Of a DNA stretch of 12,416 nt, positions 1 through 6,607 are shown one piece after another. The position numbers and the translations under genes were made by a program. Location: assembly GCA_043753895.1 (NCBI GenBank), contig JAYUWK010000091.1:1-12416 (forward strand). The letters are read 5' to 3'. Below the pieces are notes generated by a model. The model was not told the DNA's origin, searched no databases, and saw nothing but the letters and a program-made list of their open reading frames with translations. Source of the DNA: WLMZ01 sp043753895 (lineage in GTDB: Bacteria > Actinomycetota > Acidimicrobiia > Acidimicrobiales > Ilumatobacteraceae). Numbering within the stretch: position 1 is the stretch's first letter; each line of letters begins with the position of its first letter.

Positions 1-660
1 CGCTGGGATGATCGCATCGGCGGGAAGCGCGAGGGTTTGACCGGCTCGTAGGTTGCGCGCTGATCGCAGGGTCGGGTTGAGTTCGAGAATCTCCGCTGAT
101 CGTGAGCCGTCGCCCAGCGCATTTTCGGCGATCGCCCAAACCGAGTCGCCGTCAGCCACCTGCCAGCATGCCGGTGCGGTTGGTGTAGGGCGGGTCACTC
201 GTTCCATAGATACAGGCGTTGAGTGGTGAGCGATGGTGTTGATGGTTGCGATGGGTGCACTCAGCGCAACCGCCGGGCTGGGGATAGCGACTGTCAGACC
301 GACGCTGAGCAGTACCGCAACGAACCGCCCGGCGAGCGAACCGACACCAGACGGCACAAATGGCGGTTTGACCGGTCGCCGTCCCCTACTTGAACGAGGC
401 ACATTGACGACGAACTCCCACGCAATCGCCCACACGAACTGCGCCCAGATCAGCCAGACACAGACTGCGATGACTTTGATCACGACATCGGCGGGAATGT
501 CGCCTTGCTGAACGGCCGTCGAGACTCGGCTCCACGAAGGGACGGAAGTTGGGAGTGGCCATCCTGCAATCCGAGACAGCATGACTGGCACGCCAACGAC
601 CAGAATCACTAGGCCGATCCACGCGAGAGCGATCCGCGCACGTTGGGTCGCAGCGCTCAT
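1..660 (-). CDS. Multi-spanning membrane protein with LysM domain, Tad-locus associated (3' end beyond window)
   Basis: This frame stays open from an ATG at 660 to the window edge, giving 220 residues with no stop. Hydrophobic stretches at about residues 10-28, 59-81 and 112-133 look like membrane segments. They are followed by a LysM-type domain at about 166-213: a tryptophan start, a GDSVWAIA motif, an ILELNP motif and an AGQTLALP end. LysM modules bind peptidoglycan, so the region after the third segment is probably extracytoplasmic. The start overlaps the stop of the preceding pseudopilin gene (TGATG, 658-662), which places it in the Tad operon. In some actinobacterial Tad loci, as I recall them, proteins with membrane segments and a LysM domain also carry a C-terminal BTAD/SARP-type regulatory domain. 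That part would lie left of this window, so it is only a possibility. The LysM and membrane calls are solid; the function is inferred. Confidence 0.85.
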   Translation of the reverse strand, partial: MSAATQRARIALAWIGLVILVVGVPVMLSRIAGWPLPTSVPSWSRVSTAVQQGDIPADVVIKVIAVCVWLIWAQFVWAIAWEFVVNVPRSSRGRRPVKPPFVPSGVGSLAGRFVAVLLSVGLTVAIPSPAVALSAPIATINTIAHHSTPVSMERVTRPTPTAPACWQVADGDSVWAIAENALGDGSRSAEILELNPTLRSARNLRAGQTLALPADAIIPA

Positions 661-1076
661 CAGCCGCCCTCCTCCCCGGTCACGCCGCGCTGGACCACGG
701 CGGTTGCCGAGCCCGACACCGACTCGGGGAAGCCAGCTGAGGGAAACGCATAGTCCACAGAAACCTCGACGGTGACAGTCACGGTCAGCCCATCGACGGT
801 GACGGTTCCGGTGTATCCCGTCGCGGCAAGGATCGCCTGCGCTCGACCAGTTGCTGCTTCGGGGTCGATGACGAGTCCCGCCCGAAACTGGTTTGGATCA
901 CCTTGGGCGCCAGCACGCGCCGCAGCAGCGGCAGCGCCGTGAGCTTCACGTCGGGCCGACCATTGTTGAGAGGCGCTGACCAGCGACCAAGTGCCAAACA
1001 TCAGGAACGTGATGAGGATCACGGTCATCGGCATCACGGAGCCGCGGTCGCTCTGCGAATCTGGCCGGGCGGTCAT
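660..1076 (-). CDS. TadE/TadG-like pseudopilin (138 aa)
   Basis: This is a small single-pass protein with a polar, Arg/Asp-containing leader, a Gly-Ser junction at residues 12-13 (DRGSV) and a hydrophobic helix at about 14-34. A variable Ala/Gly- and Val/Thr-rich extracytoplasmic domain follows. This is the class III prepilin layout seen in TadE, TadF and TadG, the minor pilins of Flp pili that are cut after the glycine by a TadV-type peptidase. The glutamate usual at +5 is absent. The ATG at 1076 overlaps the stop of the upstream gene as ATGA (1073-1076), and its own stop overlaps the LysM gene start. As the third and most downstream pseudopilin it could be the TadG or TadF counterpart; sequence alone does not decide this. 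Confidence 0.8.
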   Translation of the reverse strand: MTARPDSQSDRGSVMPMTVILITFLMFGTWSLVSASQQWSARREAHGAAAAAARAGAQGDPNQFRAGLVIDPEAATGRAQAILAATGYTGTVTVDGLTVTVTVEVSVDYAFPSAGFPESVSGSATAVVQRGVTGEEGG

Positions 1077-1489
1077 CCGCCACCCCTGACGACATCGACC
1101 TGTTCGACACCTCGGCCCGAGACAGTCCTGCTGCCGGGGAACCCCGCGAGAACGACGTCGGCGAGCGACACGATGCAGGTCACGTCAACCGTGACCACTC
1201 CCCCGGCGGCGAGCGTTCCTCCAAGCTGCACGTCGAGCTGTTCGCACGCCACCCCACGGTCGGCGAGTTCGCTGGAGGCCACAAGTTGGGCGGCCTGATA
1301 CGCCGACGCGTCGTCGTATTCGGCAGCGGCGGCGCGCGTGGCGGAACGAGCTGCGGCGTCAACGTCGCCGCCCGTATTGGTGACGCGAAGCGCACCGATG
1401 ATGAAGAATCCAACCATCATCAGCGATGTGACCGCGACGGCCGCTTCGACTGCGGCCGAGCCTTGGTCGCGCGCGACCGACCGAGTCAT
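1073..1489 (-). CDS. TadE/TadF-like pseudopilin (138 aa)
   Basis: The protein has a short basic/polar leader ending in DQG (glycine 10), then Ser11 and Glu15. This is the classic G|xxxxE prepilin processing site, with Glu at +5 of the mature chain. A hydrophobic helix covers about residues 16-34, followed by an Ala-rich amphipathic stretch and a periplasm- or surface-facing domain with two cysteines (82 and 105) that could form a disulfide. These features fit TadE/TadF minor pilins, which help initiate or cap Flp pili. It is the only one of the four pilin-type proteins here with the canonical +5 glutamate. Both ends overlap their neighbours by 4 bp (ATGA at 1486-1489 and 1073-1076), which implies coupled translation. 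Confidence 0.85.
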   Translation of the reverse strand: MTRSVARDQGSAAVEAAVAVTSLMMVGFFIIGALRVTNTGGDVDAAARSATRAAAAEYDDASAYQAAQLVASSELADRGVACEQLDVQLGGTLAAGGVVTVDVTCIVSLADVVLAGFPGSRTVSGRGVEQVDVVRGGG

Positions 1490-1845
1490 GGCTGGCCTTG
1501 TGGATCGAACGACTCGACCTTCGCTGTGGCGCTGGCCTCGACCGTGATCGTTCCGAAGAAGGGCAACAGTGACACGACTTCGCCCGAAGCCTGGACGGTC
1601 ACGAGATTGCCGCTGCTGCTGGCGGTGGCGTTGTGGGAATCGAACAACGATCCACCGGCCTCCTCGATGAGTGTCTCAGCGAGGCTGACCCCGGCAGAAG
1701 TCGACGAGCCTTGTCGACCGGCCGCGGCAGCGCCGTCTTGCGTAGCACCGGCGAGCACTTGACGTGCGTAGTAGGCGAGGCCGAACTGAACCACAAGCAA
1801 CAACGCAAGCAGCACGACTGGGACCATCAGGACGGTAGCTGTCAC
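1486..1845 (-). CDS. TadE-like pseudopilin; true start unresolved
   Basis: The C-terminal part is clearly TadE-like: a hydrophobic helix with the TadE-typical VQFGLAYYARQ segment after it, then an Ala/Gly/Ser-rich domain ending in a beta-rich TVEASATAKVESF tail. The frame is open back to 2124, but its first 80 codons there lie over the Flp-like gene and encode an implausible Arg/Asp-rich protein. The natural leader (SRRRDVGEVTAT, with cleavage expected between G and E) has no ATG, GTG or TTG before it. The coordinates given use the GTG at 1845, which keeps the helix but loses the leader. Other starts are an ATG at 2124, which has an ATGA overlap with the tadC stop, a GTG at 2049, and a hypothetical start at 1881 where the codon is GTA. 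The stop overlaps the next gene as ATGA. The family call is firm; the start is not. Confidence 0.75.
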   Translation of the reverse strand: MTATVLMVPVVLLALLLVVQFGLAYYARQVLAGATQDGAAAAGRQGSSTSAGVSLAETLIEEAGGSLFDSHNATASSSGNLVTVQASGEVVSLLPFFGTITVEASATAKVESFDPQGQP

Positions 1846-1877
1846 CTCCCCGACGTCCCTGCGTCTGCTGGTCGCCG

Positions 1878-2084
1878 TTACGGCTCGGGAACGTTGTTGG
1901 CGTTGTTGGTGATCTTTGCGGCGATGATCGCGCCGGCCGCGATCGCGGCGATCACCAAGATGACGATCATCGCCGTCGTCGCGGTCACCTCGCCGCGATC
2001 GTCGTCCTCGGATTGGAGACGGGTTCGGAGTTGGTCGCTGGCAGCCCACCAGATCGTGAGCACCCGGAGTTGAAGTTCGAGCAT
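1878..2084 (-). CDS. Flp-like type IVb pilin precursor (68 aa)
   Basis: This is a short protein with a 31-residue leader ending in DDDRG, then a mature segment of about 37 residues: a GEVTAT junction, a long Ile/Ala/Val helix (about residues 38-57) and an Asn-rich hydrophilic tail ending in PEP. Size, layout and position after tadC match the major Flp pilin subunit, which is cut by a prepilin peptidase and polymerised by TadA/B/C. Two oddities stand out. The leader is long, and the usual Glu(+5)-Tyr(+6) of Flp pilins is missing, with a Glu at +1 instead. A good Shine-Dalgarno (AAAGGGG, 5-nt spacing) supports the ATG at 2084 and suggests stronger translation than the coupled neighbours, as expected for a major subunit. 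The Flp role is inferred from context. Confidence 0.82.
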   Translation of the reverse strand: MLELQLRVLTIWWAASDQLRTRLQSEDDDRGEVTATTAMIVILVIAAIAAGAIIAAKITNNANNVPEP

Positions 2085-2089
2085 CGCTG

Positions 2090-2096
2090 CCCCTTT
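2090..2096 (-). promoter_or_regulatory. Shine-Dalgarno of the Flp-like pilin gene
   Basis: On the minus strand AAAGGGG lies 5 nt before the ATG at 2084. It sits in the 36-bp gap between the tadC stop and the pilin start, the only clear intergenic gap inside the operon. Independent ribosome loading at the pilin gene fits a subunit needed in excess. Confidence 0.7.
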
Positions 2097-2120
2097 CTGG
2101 TTGTTGAGTAGTGAGATCTG

Positions 2121-2987
2121 TCATGGCCCGGAGAGCGCGGCGAGCGCCGGATAGCCGATCAGGACGAGGAAGCCAGCAAACATCAAGACGACGGGGAGCA
2201 CCATCGTTTCCGACTTCGCCTGTGCCTCTGATTCAAGTGTTGCGAGGTCCTTGCTACGGATCCCGACCGCCTTCGCTGTGAGAGAGTCGCGTACCAGCGC
2301 ACCCCCGCCGGCGAGGGTCATCGAGGCTTCGAGCTCGACCAGTTCGCCGATACCGAGCCGCTCACCTGCTTGGCCGAGTGCCCGCCATGGCGGTTCGCGC
2401 CGCGCCTGCGCGGCGGTCAGTGCGGCCCGTAGGTGACGGAATGTTGCTCCATTCCCTGCATCGGCAGCGTCGAACATTGCCGTCTCCGCTCCGGCCCCTC
2501 CGGCCATCAGGATGGTGACGAGTTCGAGGTAACTGGCCAGAGCGTGGCGGAACTCGCGTCGGGCCTTCTCTGCATCGGAGCGGAGATCGATTCGTGTGTA
2601 GAACCATCCAGCGACGGCTCCACCGATGGCAAGCAGTACCAAGGAGGCCGGAGAAAGCACCGATCCAGCCCCGGCCACGCCGAACAGGATGAACACGAGA
2701 CCCTGTGCAGCACCAAGAGCTGACCAAACCAGCCGATCCTGCACGAATTTGGCGACCGTGCGCTCGCACACCGCCAAGTCGGCATCCCGCGCCGGTGTCG
2801 GTCGTCCGGCGAGCCGCTTGATGAGTTCGTCAGTTCGTGGACGGATTTGAATCGAACTGTGCCGTGGCCGGTGCAACTCGGCAACGAGCGACGCCAGTGG
2901 AACGGTCGAGCCGAGCGCCCCTCGGACGATCAGGAGCAGACCGCCACCGAGCAGCGCCCCTGCCACAGTCATCAGCAGCGTGTTCAT
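2121..2987 (-). CDS. tadC: Flp pilus platform protein TadC (T2SSF family, 288 aa)
   Basis: This is an integral membrane protein of the GspF/T2SSF family. It has an N-terminal hydrophobic segment (about residues 5-25), two central segments (about 88-130), a cytoplasmic domain rich in Ala, Glu and Arg with an ELVTILMAGGAGAETA-type helix, and a C-terminal segment ending near residue 285. TadC pairs with TadB to form the inner-membrane platform that couples TadA ATP hydrolysis to pilin extrusion. The ATG at 2987 overlaps the tadB stop as ATGA (2984-2987). A longer in-frame extension upstream would run into tadB and reads as non-coding. Length and position directly after tadB are normal for actinobacterial Tad loci. 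Confidence 0.9.
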   Translation of the reverse strand: MNTLLMTVAGALLGGGLLLIVRGALGSTVPLASLVAELHRPRHSSIQIRPRTDELIKRLAGRPTPARDADLAVCERTVAKFVQDRLVWSALGAAQGLVFILFGVAGAGSVLSPASLVLLAIGGAVAGWFYTRIDLRSDAEKARREFRHALASYLELVTILMAGGAGAETAMFDAADAGNGATFRHLRAALTAAQARREPPWRALGQAGERLGIGELVELEASMTLAGGGALVRDSLTAKAVGIRSKDLATLESEAQAKSETMVLPVVLMFAGFLVLIGYPALAALSGP

Positions 2988-3832
2988 GAGCGCTGCCGTG
3001 GCTCGGGGAGGGCGGCAAGAAGACGCGGCGCGGCTGCCGGTCGACCGAGCTGTACCAATGACCAAAGTGCACCGACGAACAACGCGCCGATCCCCAACAT
3101 CACGACCTGCCCCGTGAACGTGTCGTAGGGCTTCATGAACTGCGGCGAGAACAGCATCAACACCAACGCGAGACCGAGTGTGATCGCGACCAGCGCGCGA
3201 CTCGAGGCATAGGTGCGTGCCCGTCCTGTTTCGACCCTGCTCCGCATCGCGGCATGCTCCCGCGCCGACTTGGCGATCTCCGTGAGAAGTTCCGCCAGAC
3301 GTTGAGCTTGACGTTCGGCTGCGATCACCAAAGAGGCGACGACGAGGTCCGCTACGGGATCACCGACCTCATCGGCGAAACGTCGCAGCGCGCCGGGAAG
3401 TGACTCGCGTTCGGCCCGGACCGCCAAGGCCTGAACCTCTGCGCGAATCGGAACTGGCGCGACACGGGCAGTGACAGCAATCGCTTCCCGCAACCCGGCA
3501 TGTGAGCTGATCGTGTCGCGCAGCATCTCCGCCCAGGAGGCGACGGCGTCGCTTCGGGCCTCGATTCTCTGCCGATTCCGACGAGTACCCGACAACAGCG
3601 GCATGACAGTCGCGCAGCCGGCGGCGATGCCACCCGCTGCTGGCCAGCCGGTCAGCACCCATCCCGCCACAAACGCAACGAGTACGATCACCGCACGCCA
3701 CCACACGTCTTCCCACCGAAACGAACGCTCGACCCGCGTCTCCTTGACCGCTACACCTCGGAAGCCAGCGATCGCGACCCACACGCCAGCGGCGGCGATG
3801 ATGCCAACGGTGAAGCCGGTCAGCGCTCTCAT
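2984..3832 (-). CDS. tadB: Flp pilus platform protein TadB (T2SSF family, 282 aa)
   Basis: The protein has an N-terminal membrane segment (about residues 5-24), a second hydrophobic block at about 46-84, a cytoplasmic T2SSF region with an AEMLRDTISSHAGLREAI motif followed by the helix typical of TadB, and C-terminal segments at about 215-262. With TadC it makes the inner-membrane platform of the Tad apparatus, onto which the TadA hexamer docks. It overlaps tadA at its start (ATGA, 3829-3832) and tadC at its end, so all three are translationally coupled. The AEMLRDTISSHAGLREAI motif and the operon order tadZ-tadA-tadB-tadC make the call secure. Confidence 0.92.
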   Translation of the reverse strand: MRALTGFTVGIIAAAGVWVAIAGFRGVAVKETRVERSFRWEDVWWRAVIVLVAFVAGWVLTGWPAAGGIAAGCATVMPLLSGTRRNRQRIEARSDAVASWAEMLRDTISSHAGLREAIAVTARVAPVPIRAEVQALAVRAERESLPGALRRFADEVGDPVADLVVASLVIAAERQAQRLAELLTEIAKSAREHAAMRSRVETGRARTYASSRALVAITLGLALVLMLFSPQFMKPYDTFTGQVVMLGIGALFVGALWSLVQLGRPAAAPRLLAALPEPRQRS

Positions 3833-5139
3833 CTGAACCCTCCACCGAGGAGTGCATCGTCGAACCCGGCCCGCCGGAGCTTGATGACATGGCGATGATC
3901 GAGACGTTGCAGCATCACGAATCTGCCGAGGTCGTCGTGGGTCACGACGGTGTTGGTCGTGCAGCGGCTGCCATCGAAACCGGCGACCTCCAACACCTCG
4001 ACGACGACTCGTCGTCCGTCTTGGCCTCGATCGAGGTGCACGATGAAATCGATGGCCTGATGCAGTTGGTTGTGTGACACCTCGGGCGGCAATCGGTCCT
4101 CGCCGGTGCCCAAGTACAGGGCCAACTTCTCAAGCGCTCCGACTGCGCTCGCCGAGTGAACGGTTGTCAACGACGACTGACCGTGAGTCATCGCCTTCAG
4201 CATCGGGACCGCCGCATCGGAGTCGCGCACCTCACCGCACACCAACCAATCCGGCCGATATCGAAGTGCGTGCTTGACTTGCTGGCCCTGCGTAATTGCG
4301 CCCTCGCCTTCGTTGTTTGCCAGACGCTGCTCCCACGACTCGACATTCGGGTGCAGGACCGCGTCGAACATGTCCAACTCTGCGGTGTCTTCGATGATCA
4401 CGATCCGCTTCAACGGGTCAAGCTCTGACAAGCACGCCCTCACCAAGGTCGACTTGCCCGAACCCGTCGGTCCGGAGAACACGATGCGGATCTCAGTCGA
4501 GCGCATGCACGCCCGAAGGAACTCCGCTACGACCTCCGGCAGCATCTCCAACCCGACGAGGTCACTGAGTGTCACCTTGCCCAAGGTGTTGCGCCGCAAT
4601 GCGAAGGAGACGTGTTGCGAGATGTCGCGGGCAGCAGCTAGACGCAAGCCGTCAGCGAGACGCATCACCAACAGCGGTACTTGCCCGTTGAACTGACGCT
4701 CTGTACGGCCTGCGGTGCGGGCGAGATGTGAGAGCCATGCCTCCATCTCTGCCTCCGACGCCCATAGGCGCTCGTCGACCTGCTCGACCGAACCGTCAGA
4801 GCGATAGACGAACACGAGGTCGAAACGCGTCGCGACGATTTCCTCGACTCGTTGATCGCGCAAGAGAAGTTCGACAGGACCGAGGCCAACGCACAGCGCC
4901 AAGACCCGCTCGCACAACGAGGCTTCATCCACTGAACTGAGCCGCGGTGTCCCGTCAGCGAGCCGTTGCTCATCGATCGTCTGCAACTCACTACGCAGAA
5001 CCGAGTCGGCGAGCGCCTCCTGACCGGCACGACCGAGTGCCGGCTTATCGGCCTGCATTCGAGTCGTGGCATCACGCTCCAGCGCAGCTTGAACGGCACG
5101 CGTGAGAGCGACGACGAGCCGTTGATCCACGATGCTCAT
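3829..5139 (-). CDS. tadA: Flp pilus assembly ATPase TadA/CpaF (436 aa)
   Basis: This is a secretion-superfamily ATPase that powers Flp pilus polymerisation on the cytoplasmic side. Motifs in order are: an N-terminal helical domain (to about residue 200), Walker A GPTGSGKST at 223-231, the Asp box IIEDTAEL at 248-255, a Walker B segment LVCGEVRD at 299-306 with the catalytic-type Glu, and a His box THGQSSLTTVHS at 318-329. All key residues are present, so it should be active. Length is within the normal CpaF range, though the region before Walker A is less conserved than in proteobacterial CpaF. Start and stop overlap tadZ and tadB by 4 bp each (ATGA). Confidence 0.96.
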   Translation of the reverse strand: MSIVDQRLVVALTRAVQAALERDATTRMQADKPALGRAGQEALADSVLRSELQTIDEQRLADGTPRLSSVDEASLCERVLALCVGLGPVELLLRDQRVEEIVATRFDLVFVYRSDGSVEQVDERLWASEAEMEAWLSHLARTAGRTERQFNGQVPLLVMRLADGLRLAAARDISQHVSFALRRNTLGKVTLSDLVGLEMLPEVVAEFLRACMRSTEIRIVFSGPTGSGKSTLVRACLSELDPLKRIVIIEDTAELDMFDAVLHPNVESWEQRLANNEGEGAITQGQQVKHALRYRPDWLVCGEVRDSDAAVPMLKAMTHGQSSLTTVHSASAVGALEKLALYLGTGEDRLPPEVSHNQLHQAIDFIVHLDRGQDGRRVVVEVLEVAGFDGSRCTTNTVVTHDDLGRFVMLQRLDHRHVIKLRRAGFDDALLGGGFR

Positions 5140-5906
5140 GCGACACCGCCAGCGCTGTGTTCGGCCGCGTCACGGTCCGAGTCCGGTGGGTCCCCGGCGA
5201 TTGCAGCAGCAATGTCAGCTGCGATCGAGATTGCTGATCGCCACACCCACGAGCGGCGAGCTCGCCCGCCAGCCATGGCCGCGCCGGCAATCCGCACGAG
5301 GTTCTCATCAGCGCCGACGGTCCAAACATTCTCAGTTCGGAAGAATCCGACGAGGTCATCGACACTGTGCTGGGGCTTGCCGACGACGAGCACACCAACC
5401 GATTGTGCGTGCTGCCAAAGGAACTCGACCCTGGCCGGCACCTGCACCAGGTCCTCCGTTGCCGAGCGCGTCAGCAGCACCGCGATCGTCGACAGGTCGA
5501 GTAGCGGCACGACTGGACTTGCCGCACCAGCCCGGCCTGCGTCGACGAACCATGCCCGATCGTCGCTGGCGACAGCGGCAGCGACCGTCGCGGCTGACCC
5601 ATTCCAGACACGAGCAGCGCGCTCGCCTGTCTCTGGCCCGGGGATGACCCAAACACCGTCGTTCACCCGCCGTCCGTGGTCCGAGACGTCCACGGCGCGC
5701 GAGGCGCCTCGGCGCAGCGTTGCAATCAGCGACACCACACCAGGGTCGACACCAAAGCCGTATCGCGCACCGAGGACCCCTCCGTCGCAATCCGCTTCCA
5801 ACACCACGCGCTCAACTTCGTACTCGGCCGGCCACGCGGCGGCGAGCAGCAACGCCCACGACGTGACGCCGGGCGAGCCACGCACCGAGCACAACGACAC
5901 AATCAT
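5136..5906 (-). CDS. TadZ/CpaE-like ParA-fold protein with degenerate Walker A (256 aa)
   Basis: Position between the CpaB-like gene and tadA, size and fold pattern match the TadZ/CpaE family: MinD/ParA-like ATPases that localise the Tad machine to a pole or site. The N-terminus reads as beta strand-loop-helix where a deviant Walker A should be, but the loop is RGSPGVTS (residues 9-16). The lysine expected before Thr15 is a valine, and the front lysine is an arginine. Later, VLEADCDGG (about 35-43) and WFVDAGRAG (about 119-127) correspond to the switch and Walker B strands. Lysine loss implies weak or no ATP hydrolysis; atypical Walker A motifs are known in TadZ proteins. It overlaps both neighbours by 4 bp. 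Family assignment rests on context plus fold pattern. Confidence 0.82.
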   Translation of the reverse strand: MIVSLCSVRGSPGVTSWALLLAAAWPAEYEVERVVLEADCDGGVLGARYGFGVDPGVVSLIATLRRGASRAVDVSDHGRRVNDGVWVIPGPETGERAARVWNGSAATVAAAVASDDRAWFVDAGRAGAASPVVPLLDLSTIAVLLTRSATEDLVQVPARVEFLWQHAQSVGVLVVGKPQHSVDDLVGFFRTENVWTVGADENLVRIAGAAMAGGRARRSWVWRSAISIAADIAAAIAGDPPDSDRDAAEHSAGGVA

Positions 5907-6607
5907 CCGTCTGCGCCTATCAATGCCAGCCTCAACCTGCCGTCAGCAGCAGCCTGAGCGACCTGCGTTTGCGACTCGACGGGCACCAGAATCGCCACCC
6001 ACATCTTGGAGGTGACTGTGCCCTGCGAAGCACCCTCGACCGACCACATTGTGCCTTCGGCGAGCACCGTCGCCTCAAGCGGCGGTGCTCCTTCAGGCAA
6101 GGCTCCGGCGACGCGCTCGACTCCCAGCACGCGTACGCGATCACCAGCCGCCAACTGTGTCGAAGGAGCGGCACCAGGCTCCAACGCCGCTCCGACCACA
6201 ACCCAACCCGGTGGGATCACCTGACCCGCCGCAGCGAACAGTCCGGTGTTCAACACGGTGCCCTGAGGGATCGGACCGCGAGCCGCACGACCAACGACGA
6301 GGCTCTGTTGCGACGGTTGAATCGCGCGCAAGTCACCGGCCTTGCCCATCTCAACGACGCGCATATCGGTGGCTGCAAGAACCTCGCCTGGAGCGATGTC
6401 TCGCGCCGCAACCATCACCGAAATCGTCTCGGTCGTTGCCGTGAACACCCATGCGCCGAGCAACCCCGCGATCCCAACCAGCAACGTGCCGAGCAGCACC
6501 CAGGACGGACGCCGACGAGTGGGACTCGACATCGAGACCACCGACCCACCGCCGCTCCGCGCTGGCAATTCGACATCAGCGTCTTGCAATCTCATCGCTC
6601 GTGCCAT
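5903..6607 (-). CDS. CpaB/RcpC-like SAF-domain pilus assembly protein (234 aa)
   Basis: A cytoplasmic N-terminus of about 35 residues is followed by one membrane helix (about 36-56). A SAF-type domain comes next, with the ISVMVAARDIAPGEVL signature, then VVEMGKAG and GRAARGPIPQGTVLNTGLF, the pattern of CpaB/RcpC and flagellar FlgA-like proteins. In diderms CpaB links the Tad apparatus to the outer-membrane or periplasmic side; in actinobacteria the extracytoplasmic SAF domain probably meets the cell wall. The ATG at 6607 is chosen because a near-perfect AAGGAGG lies 6 nt upstream and it overlaps the upstream stop (TGATG). An upstream in-frame extension overlaps the preceding gene and reads as non-coding. 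The stop overlaps tadZ as ATGA. Confidence 0.9.
   Translation of the reverse strand: MARAMRLQDADVELPARSGGGSVVSMSSPTRRRPSWVLLGTLLVGIAGLLGAWVFTATTETISVMVAARDIAPGEVLAATDMRVVEMGKAGDLRAIQPSQQSLVVGRAARGPIPQGTVLNTGLFAAAGQVIPPGWVVVGAALEPGAAPSTQLAAGDRVRVLGVERVAGALPEGAPPLEATVLAEGTMWSVEGASQGTVTSKMWVAILVPVESQTQVAQAAADGRLRLALIGADG

Noticed and set aside
4966..6015. Plus-strand open frame of 349 codons opposite tadA/tadZ/cpaB-like genes
   Set aside because: It is antisense to three genes with clear family motifs, is Thr/Ser/Arg-rich and shows no domain; typical antisense openness in GC-rich DNA.
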